Assembly: GCA_032629725.1 (NCBI GenBank)
Contig: JAFEVB010000037.1
Location: 496,001-560,000 of the forward strand
Direction of reading: 5' to 3'
DNA length: 64,000 bases
DNA from: Gremmenia infestans
Lineage: Eukaryota; Ascomycota; Leotiomycetes; Helotiales; Hamatocanthoscyphaceae
The translations under genes were made by a program, and so were the position numbers. A model generated the notes under the pieces. The model did no database searches, was not told the DNA's origin, and saw only the letters and a list, made by a program, of their open reading frames with translations. Below are positions 32,220 through 42,541 of this stretch, piece by piece. Within the stretch, counting starts at the first letter, position 1; the number at the start of each line of letters is the position of its first letter.

Positions 32220-32755
32220 GCTGAGACCGTGGTGTATGAGTATTGTTGACCAGAGCGCGAAGCGCAAGGAAGCAATTTTCTTTCACTTCCATTTTGTGGT
32301 GATGTGGTCTGGCAGAATTACAGGATTATACTGCCGTTGTTCTCCGACAAAGCTATAGGTGCTGTTTTGCAGTTTTAGAAGTGGTTGTGGGGGTGTGGGT
32401 CAGAAAGGGGTGAGGGTGCTTGAGCAAACTAAGCGAGAGCGTTAGATGGTGAATGTTGAATACCATACCTCTGATATGTCATCAGGGTGGCTGACTGGAG
32501 GATAATCTTGGGGCAAAGATTATGATACATTGGGCACGAGATAAAAGTCAAGCAGGGAGGTGTAGAGTTAAGCGCTGGAGCTCAGAACTATTCAATCCTA
32601 TCCTGTTGCTAAGAGTCAAGAAGCCTGTAGCTCCCGGCCTAAGGAGAACATTTCTGCATTATATTCCTACATCATAGCCCGTGCGTCAGGAGGGGCTCGG
32701 TTCTTACAACTCCCTACTCATTTGGTTCTTTTGTACATTCCATTGTACATGAGAT
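32220..32755. other. Intergenic, no gene seen
   Basis: About 540 bp between a hypothetical gene and the 3' end of atp11, both on the minus strand. Confidence 0.4.
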
Positions 32756-33736
32756 TTAAACAATCTTCTCTGCCTCCTCAACGAGATCTTCCACCCTAAA
32801 CGCCGGATCACCCTTCCCAAACATCTCCAATAATCTCTTCCTCTCGTTATTCTCCTTGCCAAACCCATAGAACTTTTGCAAACACATAACTAACCACTTC
32901 GCCTCATCAACACTCACTCCCCTCCCCTCAACAACCTGCCCCTGTAACAATACCAATCCCTTCTCCTGTGCCAGCTCGAGATGATGCGTAATCGTCGTAT
33001 GCGGCTGGCTGAATTCCCCACGCAGCTTGTATTCCGCAAGATGCGTAAACAGAACAGTGACAGTATTCTCTGCTGGAAACGTCCATTGCAGAAAGTGTAT
33101 TTCAGCACCTTGTCCTTCTCTTGGCAGAGGCAAGATAAAATGTGGGTGCTTCTTTGCAGTCGCTTCGAGAGTTTTGTATGCGTCGAGAGGTATCACAGCG
33201 CAGAGTGATTGCTTATCATCGACGTGTCGTAGGCGCCAAATCGCCTCTAATTCTTTCTGCGGCAGGGCTCGGGTTTTCTCGAGATCGAGGTATGAAGAGA
33301 GGGTCTTGATGCCTGGTGATGAAGCTGCTTTCTCCACGGGTATCTGTGGGGGTGGGGGAGGAGGTGGGAATGGAGAAGATGCATTCGGAGATGGTGGAGG
33401 GGTAGGAAGCGCATTGGGGAGGGGCACTTTGATGGAAGCCTTTTGCCTCTGGTGCTCGATCTTGTCTTTGTAGACTTCTTTAAGTTCATGAATATCTCTC
33501 AATCCTTCCCTGTTCATTCTTTAGTACAATGCATCTAAAGTTTCGAAGACATATTCTTCTCACTCCTTTGCCTTTCGATCCAGCTTCTCCTTATATTTTT
33601 CCAGAACTCGAGTCGATTGCTGGGTGGCTAGAAACCGGACATCATGCACCTGCGCCCATCTTCGTTGCGACGCCCGCAAATATGGTGCTGCACCGGAGAC
33701 AACATGACGCAGCGCAGGTACTCGAAAGCTTGCCAT
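32756..33736 (-). CDS. atp11: ATP11, mitochondrial F1-ATPase assembly chaperone
   Basis: Atp11 binds free F1 beta subunits in the mitochondrial matrix and prevents their aggregation during assembly of ATP synthase. Exon 1 is 33564-33736 and exon 2 is 32756-33518; the intron is only 45 bp. The 311-residue product starts with a basic, Arg-rich presequence (MASFRVPALRHVVSG and following), expected for matrix import. A helical region (KYKEKLDRKAKEMNREGLRDI) and a proline-rich linker precede the core: LPQKELEAIWRLRH, LCAVIPLDAYKTLEATAKKHP, FILPLPREGQGAEIHFLQWTF and VLFTHLAEYKLRGEFSQPHT, all typical of the family. Secure. Confidence 0.93.
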
Positions 33737-34190
33737 GATGATCGCAAACGACAATGCCGTAAAGAAGAGAAATAAGGAAGGAAAGAAATAGAGTTGATGT
33801 TGGAAGAAGGCCTTAGCGTTACGATAAAGGGCTTATCGAAGAGGCACGTGCAAAAGCGGGCTAGGCTCACTCCCCTTTTCTGGTGATTTTGGAGCTCGGT
33901 AAACTTAAAGGAGACTTCTTAGTGCTAGACAGAAAAAGCCTCACTAATTTATGACTTGTAGGTGAAATGGGTCACTAAAAGTCGATGATGATAACTGCCC
34001 ATTTGTGTCTAGCACAAGGGAATTTGGTTTTGAAAACCATGAGATCTGATCTTCCTGCTTTCAATTCTTCTAATATATTACAAATTTCTAATTACTAATA
34101 CTTGAAGGAAAGATTTCCGAATCTATAACTCGTCACATTTATTCCCTAGTCACACCACAACACTTGTCCATATTTAGCCCAATTCCATTC
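33737..34190. other. Intergenic, no gene seen
   Basis: About 450 bp holding the atp11 promoter on the left and the 3' flank of the hydrolase gene on the right. Confidence 0.4.
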
Positions 34191-35641
34191 TCAGAGACCA
34201 TTCGCGCCAAGGTAGCTGAAAATTTCCTCGTATGCACCAGTTGCATTGAGAGCAAAGTTGATCCCGTGTCCAGATCCAGGGTAGCTCACAGCTTTGAAAG
34301 CAGATGCTTGAGAGAAGATCTCGGTTGCTGGATGCTCAATTACATCATCGCATCTACATATAGAGTTAGAAAATATATTTACGGAGTACTCTCGTTTATA
34401 TGGATGGACTGCACTTACTGGCTCTGGCAAAAAATGAAGTCGTGTTGCCCCGCGATGACCATCGCTACTCCTTTGAATGCTACTGGAAGAATATCAATAG
34501 CAGTCACTGTCAATAATTCTCCTATCGCGAAGGGCGCCTTGTTGTACTCGGTGTACTCGACTACGGCTAGGTCATAGTCCGGCGCCTTGAAGAATCTTTT
34601 GAAGTCATTAGCATGGAATCTCTTTGAGGGAAGAAAATAACTCACCCATTAACATTGGCATAAATGTCTACTGGAGTGACATAGCCCTAAGTGTATGTGA
34701 GCTCGTGAAATATATCTTACCCTCTTGAATCTTACGGTGTCTAATCTGTTCCATTTAGCGGGATTTTGTGACGAGGCAATCTGCAACTGTGCTGCTAGGG
34801 CGAAGTTATTGGGGTTGCTTCCATTATAGCTAAAACCTGCAGAGCATATCAGTAAGTCAAGAGTTTGTTGTCAAGCAAAACACATACCTGTCAAGATCAG
34901 GCCATCGGCAACATCTGGTTCAGAAGCTGCTACGGCTGCCGAAATCGAACTTCCGAAGCTGTGCCCGACTAAGACCAAAGATTTAGGTTTGCCGATGGAC
35001 CCTGGATATTTTCCAGATTTGACAATTTCGGCTAATTGTTTTGCAATTTCGGTTTGAATGGGAAGTTGGTTGATATATCCGGAAACACTGAAAATAGTCA
35101 GAATCTGTTCAAAGAGAGTGGTAGATTTGAGGTAATTATTACATTGAAGAGGATCCTATTCCTAGTCGATCATAGTAGAAGACTGAATAACCTTGGCTTA
35201 TGGCATAATCGACGAAACTATACTTTTCTGGCTGAATGCCTGAATCCCAATAACTGATAGCAGTGAGCAACTGAACAAACCAGTATATGGAGCAGAAGGA
35301 ACGTGCGTTCGGTCAAAGTTCAATCCATGAGTCGCGAAAATGACAGTGTCTCTGTTCGGCGCATGTGGGTTGGAGGGGGCGCAGAAAGTCGAACCGATTC
35401 TATAGGTTCCAGTCTGATTGACCTTATCTGGTAGCAGGGGACTGAAGGTTTTCGGGAACTCTCTGCTTGTCAAGTCGGTCACGAAATCAGTAATATCAAA
35501 ATTATTATTGAACTTCGGTGCTCCGAAAACAAAATTGTTTGAGGTAACTGTCACAGTCAAATCGAAAGCTTGACATAGCTTTGCTGGCAGATTCCAGGCA
35601 GCTGCCCCCGTGACGATGGCGGTAAGAAGTAAAAACTGCAT
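34191..35641 (-). CDS. Secreted alpha/beta-hydrolase (375 aa)
   Basis: Seven exons (35307-35641, 35143-35253, 34888-35087, 34736-34836, 34646-34686, 34419-34595, 34191-34353) give 375 residues. A signal peptide is evident (MQFLLLTAIVTGAAA, cleavage near residue 16). The hydrolase core has ATHGLNFDR followed by YWDSGIQPEKYSFVDYA, FYYDRLGIGSS, the nucleophile elbow GHSFGSS with Ser192, GQHDF with Asp315, and GSGHGIN with His351, a complete catalytic triad in order. Substrate cannot be read from sequence; an extracellular esterase, lipase or peptidase is possible. The first intron (35254-35306) only gives the conserved join when read as GC-AG. N-glycosylation sites (NQT, NGS) fit secretion. Confidence 0.82.
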
Positions 35642-36932
35642 GATCGGGGAAAGTGATGATTATGTTCTGAATTTCTGAAAGGACTACGATGAAGGCACCT
35701 TATTATATATACTTCGATTTCCTGATACTCTAAAGATATATTTGACTACATCACTTGAACATTTGGAATGTCTCACTAAGCTAGAGAATTTGTGTCCTTA
35801 TTCATCAAAGGTGGCTGCAGAAAGTCCCACTTCTTTTCGTGATTACTAAATCTGACCGAGCTCATCATTCCAAATAAATGGTCGCAGTCATTCTGTCAGT
35901 GATCCTCATTTTGAATAAGCTTCTATGGAAAGAAAAGAGACCCCGGCTCAGTAATACGTGCGTACCGTTACGAGAGGAAGTCTTCAAAGAATCGATCTTC
36001 AGCTACATCAACGGAAAATAGACCTAGATATGCACATAAGTAGGGCAATTTCTTAAACCGTCAACTTTCCATTTCTCAATACATGGGACACAAGACTGCT
36101 GAGCCATGAAGCACTCGGTCGCAGTTATAAAAAAGTTGCACGCATTTTTGCCAAAAGTTGGAATCCAATGCAAAAGAAAACCCATATTGGTCAAACTGAC
36201 AAGGGGCGAAGCTTCAAATACGCCGCATTGACCTACATGTCCAATGCTTACTGTACTCACCCCCTACTGACCCCTGGAAGCTACCCCGCAACCGAGGATG
36301 TATTCCAAATTACCCCAACTGGAAAATGAGGTGAGCAAGCTCTTTAACGATATATCCATCAATCTCATAGTTGCCTCCTCCCCAAACATGCTTACTAATC
36401 ACATGTAATTTTGGACGCTTCAAGCTTGAGCCGAATCTCCCCCAAAGTGACTATGAAAGAGGCCCTCGGACACATTTTGGAAATACCTAGCTGATAGCAA
36501 AGACTGAAAGTAGATACACTTGATTTCGCCGACAAAGGAGCTTGTAGCAAAGAAAGCTGACGATTATTCATCAGATAGCGCAACTTGGAAAAAAACCCAG
36601 CTTGCTTAAACAGGACCAGATAACCGCAGCTAGGAATATCTAACACCGTTCAGTAGAGAATAGGATACAATAAAAGATTTCAAAATCAAAACAAGCCGAA
36701 ATGAGATAATATGGAAGGCGATATGATCAGAAACAACCTTGTGCATATCAGTTGAGGCACTTTAGATACTTTGCGCTTCTAGATGTAGGAAACCGAAGAG
36801 CACAAAACATCAACAGCAAAATTCTAAACCCAAACAGCCAAATTGCGACAATAATAACCCAAATATCCTTTTTAAAAATTCAACAAGCAATCTCAATCGG
36901 CCAGCGCAGAAAAGGACTTAATTGGCTGCCTG
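35642..36932. other. Intergenic, about 1.3 kb, no gene seen
   Basis: AT-rich and without a convincing frame. Lies between the hydrolase promoter and the 3' end of a broken minus-strand gene. Confidence 0.4.
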
Positions 36933-37862
36933 TCAACCCGTGAAAGACCCCGATGACAACAGGAGCATCATATATCCCAGACCAGCCATAAGCCAGATAA
37001 TTGCCATAACGAGAGTGACAGTTAAGAATAGCCTAGTATCCCTATTGAAATAATGTATAAGTCGGCGCTCCAACGAAGATGGGCTGGGCGACATACCTTT
37101 TAGGATCAGCTGCAACTTCTGCATATGTATTTCCAATGGAAGGTCCCCTTGGATCAAGAATGAAATCACTTAGCATCTCTTGCTGCTTTTCCTCGATGGA
37201 ATCCAGATGCTCTTCTGCTGGAAAGAACTCTTCTTGTGTCTCGGAAGCCTCAATAGCAGAGGTTTCCTTCTCGGCCTCATGCTGTGGAGAATGTTCTGGT
37301 GGCTCTATGGATAGAGGAAGTTCGTGGCCTGTTCCTGTCGCGTCTATTCTGGGCGGACCAAAAAAATCTTCATGTCGTCAAAAACGTTTTCCACCAGGCC
37401 TTGCCAAGGTTCTAAAAACTTCTCGATTGCGTCTTGATGGCATCGGTCGAGTCGCTCGAGCTCCTGATCGATTTCAAAAGCGCATTCCACGATTCTGTCC
37501 CAGGTATCGATGCAACCGAAATTGTCCATCAAATTATACTGCGTTTGCAAAATTTCATCGAGGTTAACTTCCAGAGAAGCTGCCTTTGTGTTCATCAATT
37601 GTTCGGAGGCCAAAAGTTGGTCAGTAACGCTGCGATGATAAATGCTCATTCTCGCTTCGAGCTTGGAACGCGCTTCGAGTATTTTCTCCTCCAAGGCCAA
37701 AATGCGACGAGTCGCCCAGTCATAGTTCCTTCTAGCCGATTCAGTCATTCGACGGAGAGCTTCCATGAGGCTCATCTGCTCCTGACCGAATGCATCGATT
37801 TGCTCTTCCGTGGAAAGTTTGAATGAAACTGCCTCATTCTCGGTTCCAAAGATTCTCTCCAT
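36933..37862 (-). pseudogene. Coiled-coil protein with C-terminal membrane anchor, frameshifted in a T7 run
   Basis: The ATG at 37862 opens a 172-codon frame rich in coiled-coil-like helices (EEQIDAFGQEQMSLMEALRRM, ALEEKILEARSKLEARM, FEIDQELERLDRCHQDAIEKF) that stops at 37344. The coding signal continues in the next frame directly after a run of seven T (minus strand; A run at about 37360-37366): GPPRIDATGTGHELPL, an acidic stretch, then an intron 37042-37096 and a last exon 36933-37041 with DTRLFLTVTLVMAIIWLMAG and a further hydrophobic stretch, a clear membrane segment near the C-terminus. One extra T would give a single open gene. It may be a real frameshift or a homopolymer error. No family recognised. 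Confidence 0.6.
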
Positions 37863-39068
37863 AGCGTAGGTGGAGGCAATTGACTGTCTGGAGGGGCTCG
37901 ATGCGTTCCCTAGAGCTGTTAACCATTGTCAAACATAGTCAAAGAATGGAATGATCACCTTGGGTGCTTGAAATCTTGGAGCTTTGATACCCGTATGAGG
38001 AGTTGCAGTTCGTGTACTGCGGTTCAAATCCGTGTAAAGCTAAAATTGGCTCGCTGTGTGTGTTGTGGGAAAGTGTCTAATTCTGGGAACTCCAGAGTCC
38101 AATCTGCACCACCATATATCCACTATCTTTTCTTTCAAGGTTACCAAAAGAGACATTCTGAAGGATCGTAGTCCCAGGTGCCTTGTCCGAACGGATCTCA
38201 AAGTTTTGCAAAGCTTCTAGTGTGCATGGCCTTCAGCGAATCTCCGAGACATTGAATGGATGAGCATAGAATGATACTTCTTTATCATCCGCAGATGGAC
38301 ATCACGTCTCAGAACGTCTTAGAAAAGCTTTGGCCCACTTCTTTCCACAAAGGTTTGCGTAAATGTCCATATACACAGTCGAGCGTTTCGCGTTCATAAA
38401 TCTATTTGAGGTGTTTATTTCGGAGGAAAGTTTAATCAGTTCCTTCACTTCGTCCTGATTTCACACGAAACTAAGTCAGTCGGGAAAGACAAAATACTTA
38501 GAGGCTGGTGACTACCTACTATCCCGCCAAACTCGGCAGCAGCCCCTTGAGGAGAAGCAACAAGAACAGTCTCGCTATGCACTAAATGTTATATTGTCCC
38601 ACTGGATATGGATGAATGAAAACCCTGTCGAACTTCACATCCCCTAAAATGCGTAAATCGGTCATCAGAAGACATAAAGCAGATTTCAAAGTGCCAAGTA
38701 TGTAGCGAAGCGTTCCTAAAACTACGACAAGTTGTCGAAAAGAAGGAAAGAGGACATGATGCGATCACATGTGGTAATAAAATTAGTAGACTATGCATGA
38801 ATTCAAAGAAGACACCAAATCCGTTCCACAGATGAATGACAGAGATGATATTTTTGTGAAGCCAGCTTCGTTTTCGAAAATCCTAATCCTCCTATTAACT
38901 AGACCCCACCCCTCCATGAACCCATTCTCACCATCCGCTTGATGAAAAGACTGTAATGCCAGGTCTCACTCTTGAGATTTATCCAGCCCACAAAACGAGA
39001 CTCTCCGCATAGGCTTCAGGGAACTTCAGCAACCCACGCAACCCCTGCAACCCCTGCAACCCCTTGTT
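37863..39068. other. Intergenic, about 1.2 kb, no gene seen
   Basis: No supported frame. A short CAACCCCTG tandem run occurs near 39030-39062. A T-arm-like string near 38012-38030 was examined and rejected as a tRNA. Confidence 0.4.
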
Positions 39069-39627
39069 CTAGTGCTGCCTCAATAGACCGGCAATTTGAA
39101 AGAGCTCATCGGAGATCTGAGAGCGGTTGACGATCAAGAAGCATAAGCTGAAACCTAAAACAGAAGAGCCAAGGAATGCGACGGGACAATCGAAGAGAGA
39201 ATTGGCGTCTAGATAAAGTGCTCTTCGTTTCGGAATCCAGTTCCTCGTCGGGCTCAAACATCCAGCTTGGTAACAAAATCTCGTATCCGGTTCGCGTGCC
39301 ACCCAATTCTTGCGGCTATGAAGAATCGGGAGTGGAAAAATCTTCTGGGATGGTAACAGGAACTGCTTTGGAAGACGAAGCAAAACATTCTGGTAAGGGG
39401 TCGGTTGAGGGTTCGCTAACAGGCTTGCGATTTCTATTCAGGCGAATCCGAATCGTGGAACCAAGGATCGTGTGAAACTCGATGAGATGTTCATTGGTAA
39501 GGTCATTAGTCATTTCCATATATGCCTTTCCATCATCCCTTTCCCAAGTGGGACGAGGGAGTGGTTTGCCTTCGAGCGTTCCGATGTCCACGAGGTTGGA
39601 GACCTTGGGGTCTGGATTGGGGTCCAT
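39069..39627 (-). pseudogene. Small acidic protein with C-terminal hydrophobic segment, probably broken
   Basis: An ATG at 39627 (MDPNPDPKVSNLVD) opens 103 codons to a TAG at 39316. Protein-like sequence continues in a second frame (LGGTRTGYEILLPSWMFEPDEEL split by short gaps) and then in a third (LDANSLFDCPVAFLGSSVLG, LCFLIVNRSQISDELFQI, ending at 39069), where there is a membrane-like stretch. No splice sites join these well. The simplest reading is a gene with two frameshifts; a 103-aa stand-alone protein is the alternative. No family recognised. Confidence 0.4.
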
Positions 39628-40174
39628 TTAGAGAGCGATTCTTGGGTATGACTTAATAATGTGGGAGTTGCTGAACTGAGAGAAAAAACGTTGCTGGATG
39701 TGAAAAATGGTAGAAGGAAGCCAAATTCCTCCAAGGCAACCCTTTTAAACAACCAAAATCTGTGTTTCGTATGCCGCGGAATCTTCCAGACGAAAAATGA
39801 CTCCCTAAAACAATTCGAAACATTTTTGATGATCACAAGCGCCTACATATTCTGGAGCTTGAAGCCAAGACAATTTCTTGTCTTGTGAAAGATGCTGCAA
39901 TTGCGATTGAGGTGCACTGACACATTTGAGACCTGAAAGAATAGCAAATTTCTGCTGATTGGGAGTTCCAATGTATCCACTATGAAACACTAAAGGCGCA
40001 TAAAGTTGTTGGAGGAAGAGACTGCGATATTGATCTGAGGTCAGGTCAAAAGCTGCTACGCACGTGACCAGTATCTAAAGTCGATCTTTTGCATTCCTCC
40101 ATTCTGAGACATAATGTTGAGCCGGTCACTTTCAGTCTTTGATCCTCCGCGGCATTGCCTTGCTTCTTGCCAGT
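39628..40174. other. Intergenic, no gene seen
   Basis: About 550 bp between two divergent broken genes; no supported feature. Confidence 0.35.
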
Positions 40175-41275
40175 ATGATGTCCGCTCTCAAAGACCCTTT
40201 CGCCGGCATCGACGAACCAGACAGCGACTACTTCTCCGATTCCGAAAAGCAACGCCCCCACCCCAACACTTACGGCGCCAATTAAGGCATCTCCCGCTCT
40301 CGCCTCTTTACACGAACCTTCAAGTCTTGGCCTAACACCCATTCCCCTCCCCCCTCTCAGATCTCAAGTCCCGTCCCACAAAGCCCGCGCACAGGCCCCG
40401 GCGCAGAGATACCAGCGCGAATGGCTTTCCGGCTTCACCGCACGAGAATTGCAGGATATTGGCTGTGTTGAATTAGATGATGAGAAGGAGAGTGAGCTGG
40501 AGCATGTCCCGATCCATCCGCTGTTTGGGGGGGCGAGTTGGAAGCAGGGAATAATGGTGATTGGGCATGGAGTTTTGGGAGGCGCGAAATGACGTTGTGT
40601 GGGAGGTGTTGAAGCATTGTTTGAGGATTGCGAGTACGATTTTGGCGTGTGTGGAGGCTTGGCCTTGGTGAGATTTATTTACAGCAAACATATATTGGGA
40701 CGCCTTCGTTGCCAAATACGCCAAGGAAGCATTTGAAAGCCACAAGATCATAGGGCGGAGTGCACAGAGAAAAATGCCCCCTTGGTGAGCCTGTTTCAAC
40801 AATGGCGTATACACAATGGGCGAACGAGTATGATGCTGCTAAAATGAGAGGTATGAAGGATGGAGATGGACAAGATACTGCTAAGCGCTACTATGTGAGG
40901 AACTACCTGAAGGTACAACATGAGATGGTGTTGATGTTGAAATACGACAGGAAGGATGCGGAAATTTATGAGGAATGGAAAAAGCGGCTGGGAGCTCAGG
41001 CTACACGGGCGGATCCGGAGAAAGCGAAGATTAGAAATGCAGTATGACGATTTGAAAAGGAGTATTGAGAACAGGCAAAAGGAGATGGGAAATCAGAGAG
41101 AGATATCATGGAGCCAACTGCTGGGCAAGAATGACCGTCTCATGACGAGGCAGCACTCGGAAACGTTCCCTCTGATGATATTGAAATGAAAGATGTGGAA
41201 GATGAAGAGTTGGATTCGGATAAAGAAACGCGTATCTGTGCCGAGTTTATGATGTGTGGCGTTGGACCACGTAGG
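40175..41275 (+). pseudogene. Decayed gene with several frameshifts
   Basis: The ATG pair at 40175-40180 opens SALKDPFAGIDEPDSDYFSD, a convincing start, which hits TAA at about 40282. Coding-like sequence then resumes in the next frame (ASPALASLHEPSSLGLTPIP, AQRYQREWLSGFTARELQDI), shifts again near 40590 into VVWEVLKHCLRIAST, and again for AYTQWANEYDAAKMRGMKDG, KRYYVRNYLKVQHEMVLMLK and later YDDLKRSIENRQKEMG and an acidic end. At least four frame changes over 1.1 kb and no fitting introns indicate a relic of one longer gene. I do not recognise the ancestral family. Confidence 0.6.
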
Positions 41276-41491
41276 TATATTGTGCAACCTTAAGATGATG
41301 GAATGGATATTTTCTAGTAACGAGGTAGTAATACAGAGTCGTAGGAGCTGTCTTGATATCTTCGTGATTCAGTTGGTCATACAGTAACAGCCGACTCCCG
41401 TCTATGGGGTATAAGATGACATGGGACAAGACCGCCAGATCTTCTATGTCTAATTCTGGATCATAATTCGTCCAAATCATACTAAAAGCAA

Positions 41492-42275
41492 TTATTCGCC
41501 TTTGATGTTGTTTGGCGTACTTCTCTTCTCCGCTCCTTGCAGTCCATTGACGCGTCCGTGGAGCCAACGTAATATCATCGTACTCGCGGTCATAGTCAAG
41601 GCTGCAGTGGTAAACAGTGCAGTTCGTTGTATGGTATCAAGCTGAGCAAATAGAGGATATGGGTAGCTATTCATATATCAGCAAAGGCCGGGCCTTTATC
41701 TCTGACTGCTCGTAAACTCACAAGCCATTGTGTTTAAAGCAATGTTCAACCCACGCCCAATATCCCACTGCAATCGCAGAACTTAACCCCATAGCTGGTA
41801 TAGCATGTATAGTCCACGGAGGAGACAGAAATAGCAGATCGACAGTGAGCAGGATGGCAGGCATAGCATGAAACCCAACATCAGCATAGGGATCAATATA
41901 GATCTCTGGCGGGATCACCAGCGTTTTATCTATAGCACAAATTCCCCAATACAGCACACTGATCAAAACCTCCAAAGGTGCGCTGCATAGCGCCAAGGAA
42001 TTCTTGATGAAAAAGAGCTTTGGCGATAAAGTCAGGTCTGCTAGTAAGCCGAATATGAAGGTCGCGTATGCCACTGTGAGGCCCAATATGGTGAGATATT
42101 GCCAATGCCAGCCGTATGAATCGTTTATTGGGGTAGGAAAGTCGACAAGGTATTTATAGGAGAGGGTGAAAGAGATAATGCCCAAGATGTGAATGATGGC
42201 TGAGATGCCGCGGGATGGCGAGGAAAGGCGCTGCAGCGGGTGCTGAGCCATTAGCCGTTGTGATTTGGATAACAT
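41492..42275 (-). CDS. FAR-17a/AIG1-like integral membrane protein
   Basis: Exon 1 is 41722-42275 and exon 2 is 41492-41666, with a 55-bp intron, giving 242 residues from the first ATG (a second ATG at 42251 is also possible). Several hydrophobic segments are visible: GISAIIHILGIISFTLSY, YLTILGLTVAYATFIFGLLAD, LEVLISVLYWGICAI, MPAILLTVDLLFLSP, AIPAMGLSSAIAVGYWAWVE and a last one after YPYPLFAQLD (TALFTTAALTMTAST). The pattern and the conserved YWGI..ID and HAxPxxxLxxDLLFLSPPW motifs fit the AIG1/ADTRP family, whose animal members hydrolyse fatty acid esters of hydroxy fatty acids. Role in fungi is not established. Divergent from the cyclophilin gene across 266 bp. Confidence 0.85.
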
Positions 42276-42541
42276 ATTGGCTTGCCTATGGAAAGGTATG
42301 TACTGAAAAGGACGGAATAGAATGAGAATTTGAATATATACATGTAGTAAAAGGTCCAGTACGTCCTACCCGAGTACTCCGTCCGTACAACAAATGTCGG
42401 AGGTGAAGCGGCCGCAAAGAGTGGACGATTTGAAAGTGGACGGATGCAGGGCCCAAAAGTCTGTGCCTCGTTCTCAGCCTTATTTGCAGTCTTGGATAAA
42501 CAACACAACTGTTGCGACCCAGGATTCTCAAGGAGCTGAAG

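Noticed and set aside
34164..34577. Plus-strand 137-codon frame at the end of the hydrolase gene
   Set aside because: Runs opposite the last exons of a gene with a complete catalytic triad; no independent support.
37990..38045. tRNA-like T-arm string (GCGGTTCAAATCCGTG)
   Set aside because: The T-stem relies on two wobble pairs, and no D-arm, anticodon arm or acceptor stem could be fitted around it.
41247..41567. Minus-strand 106-codon frame downstream of the AIG1-like gene
   Set aside because: It overlaps the last exon in another frame and has no domain-like pattern; most likely 3' flank.
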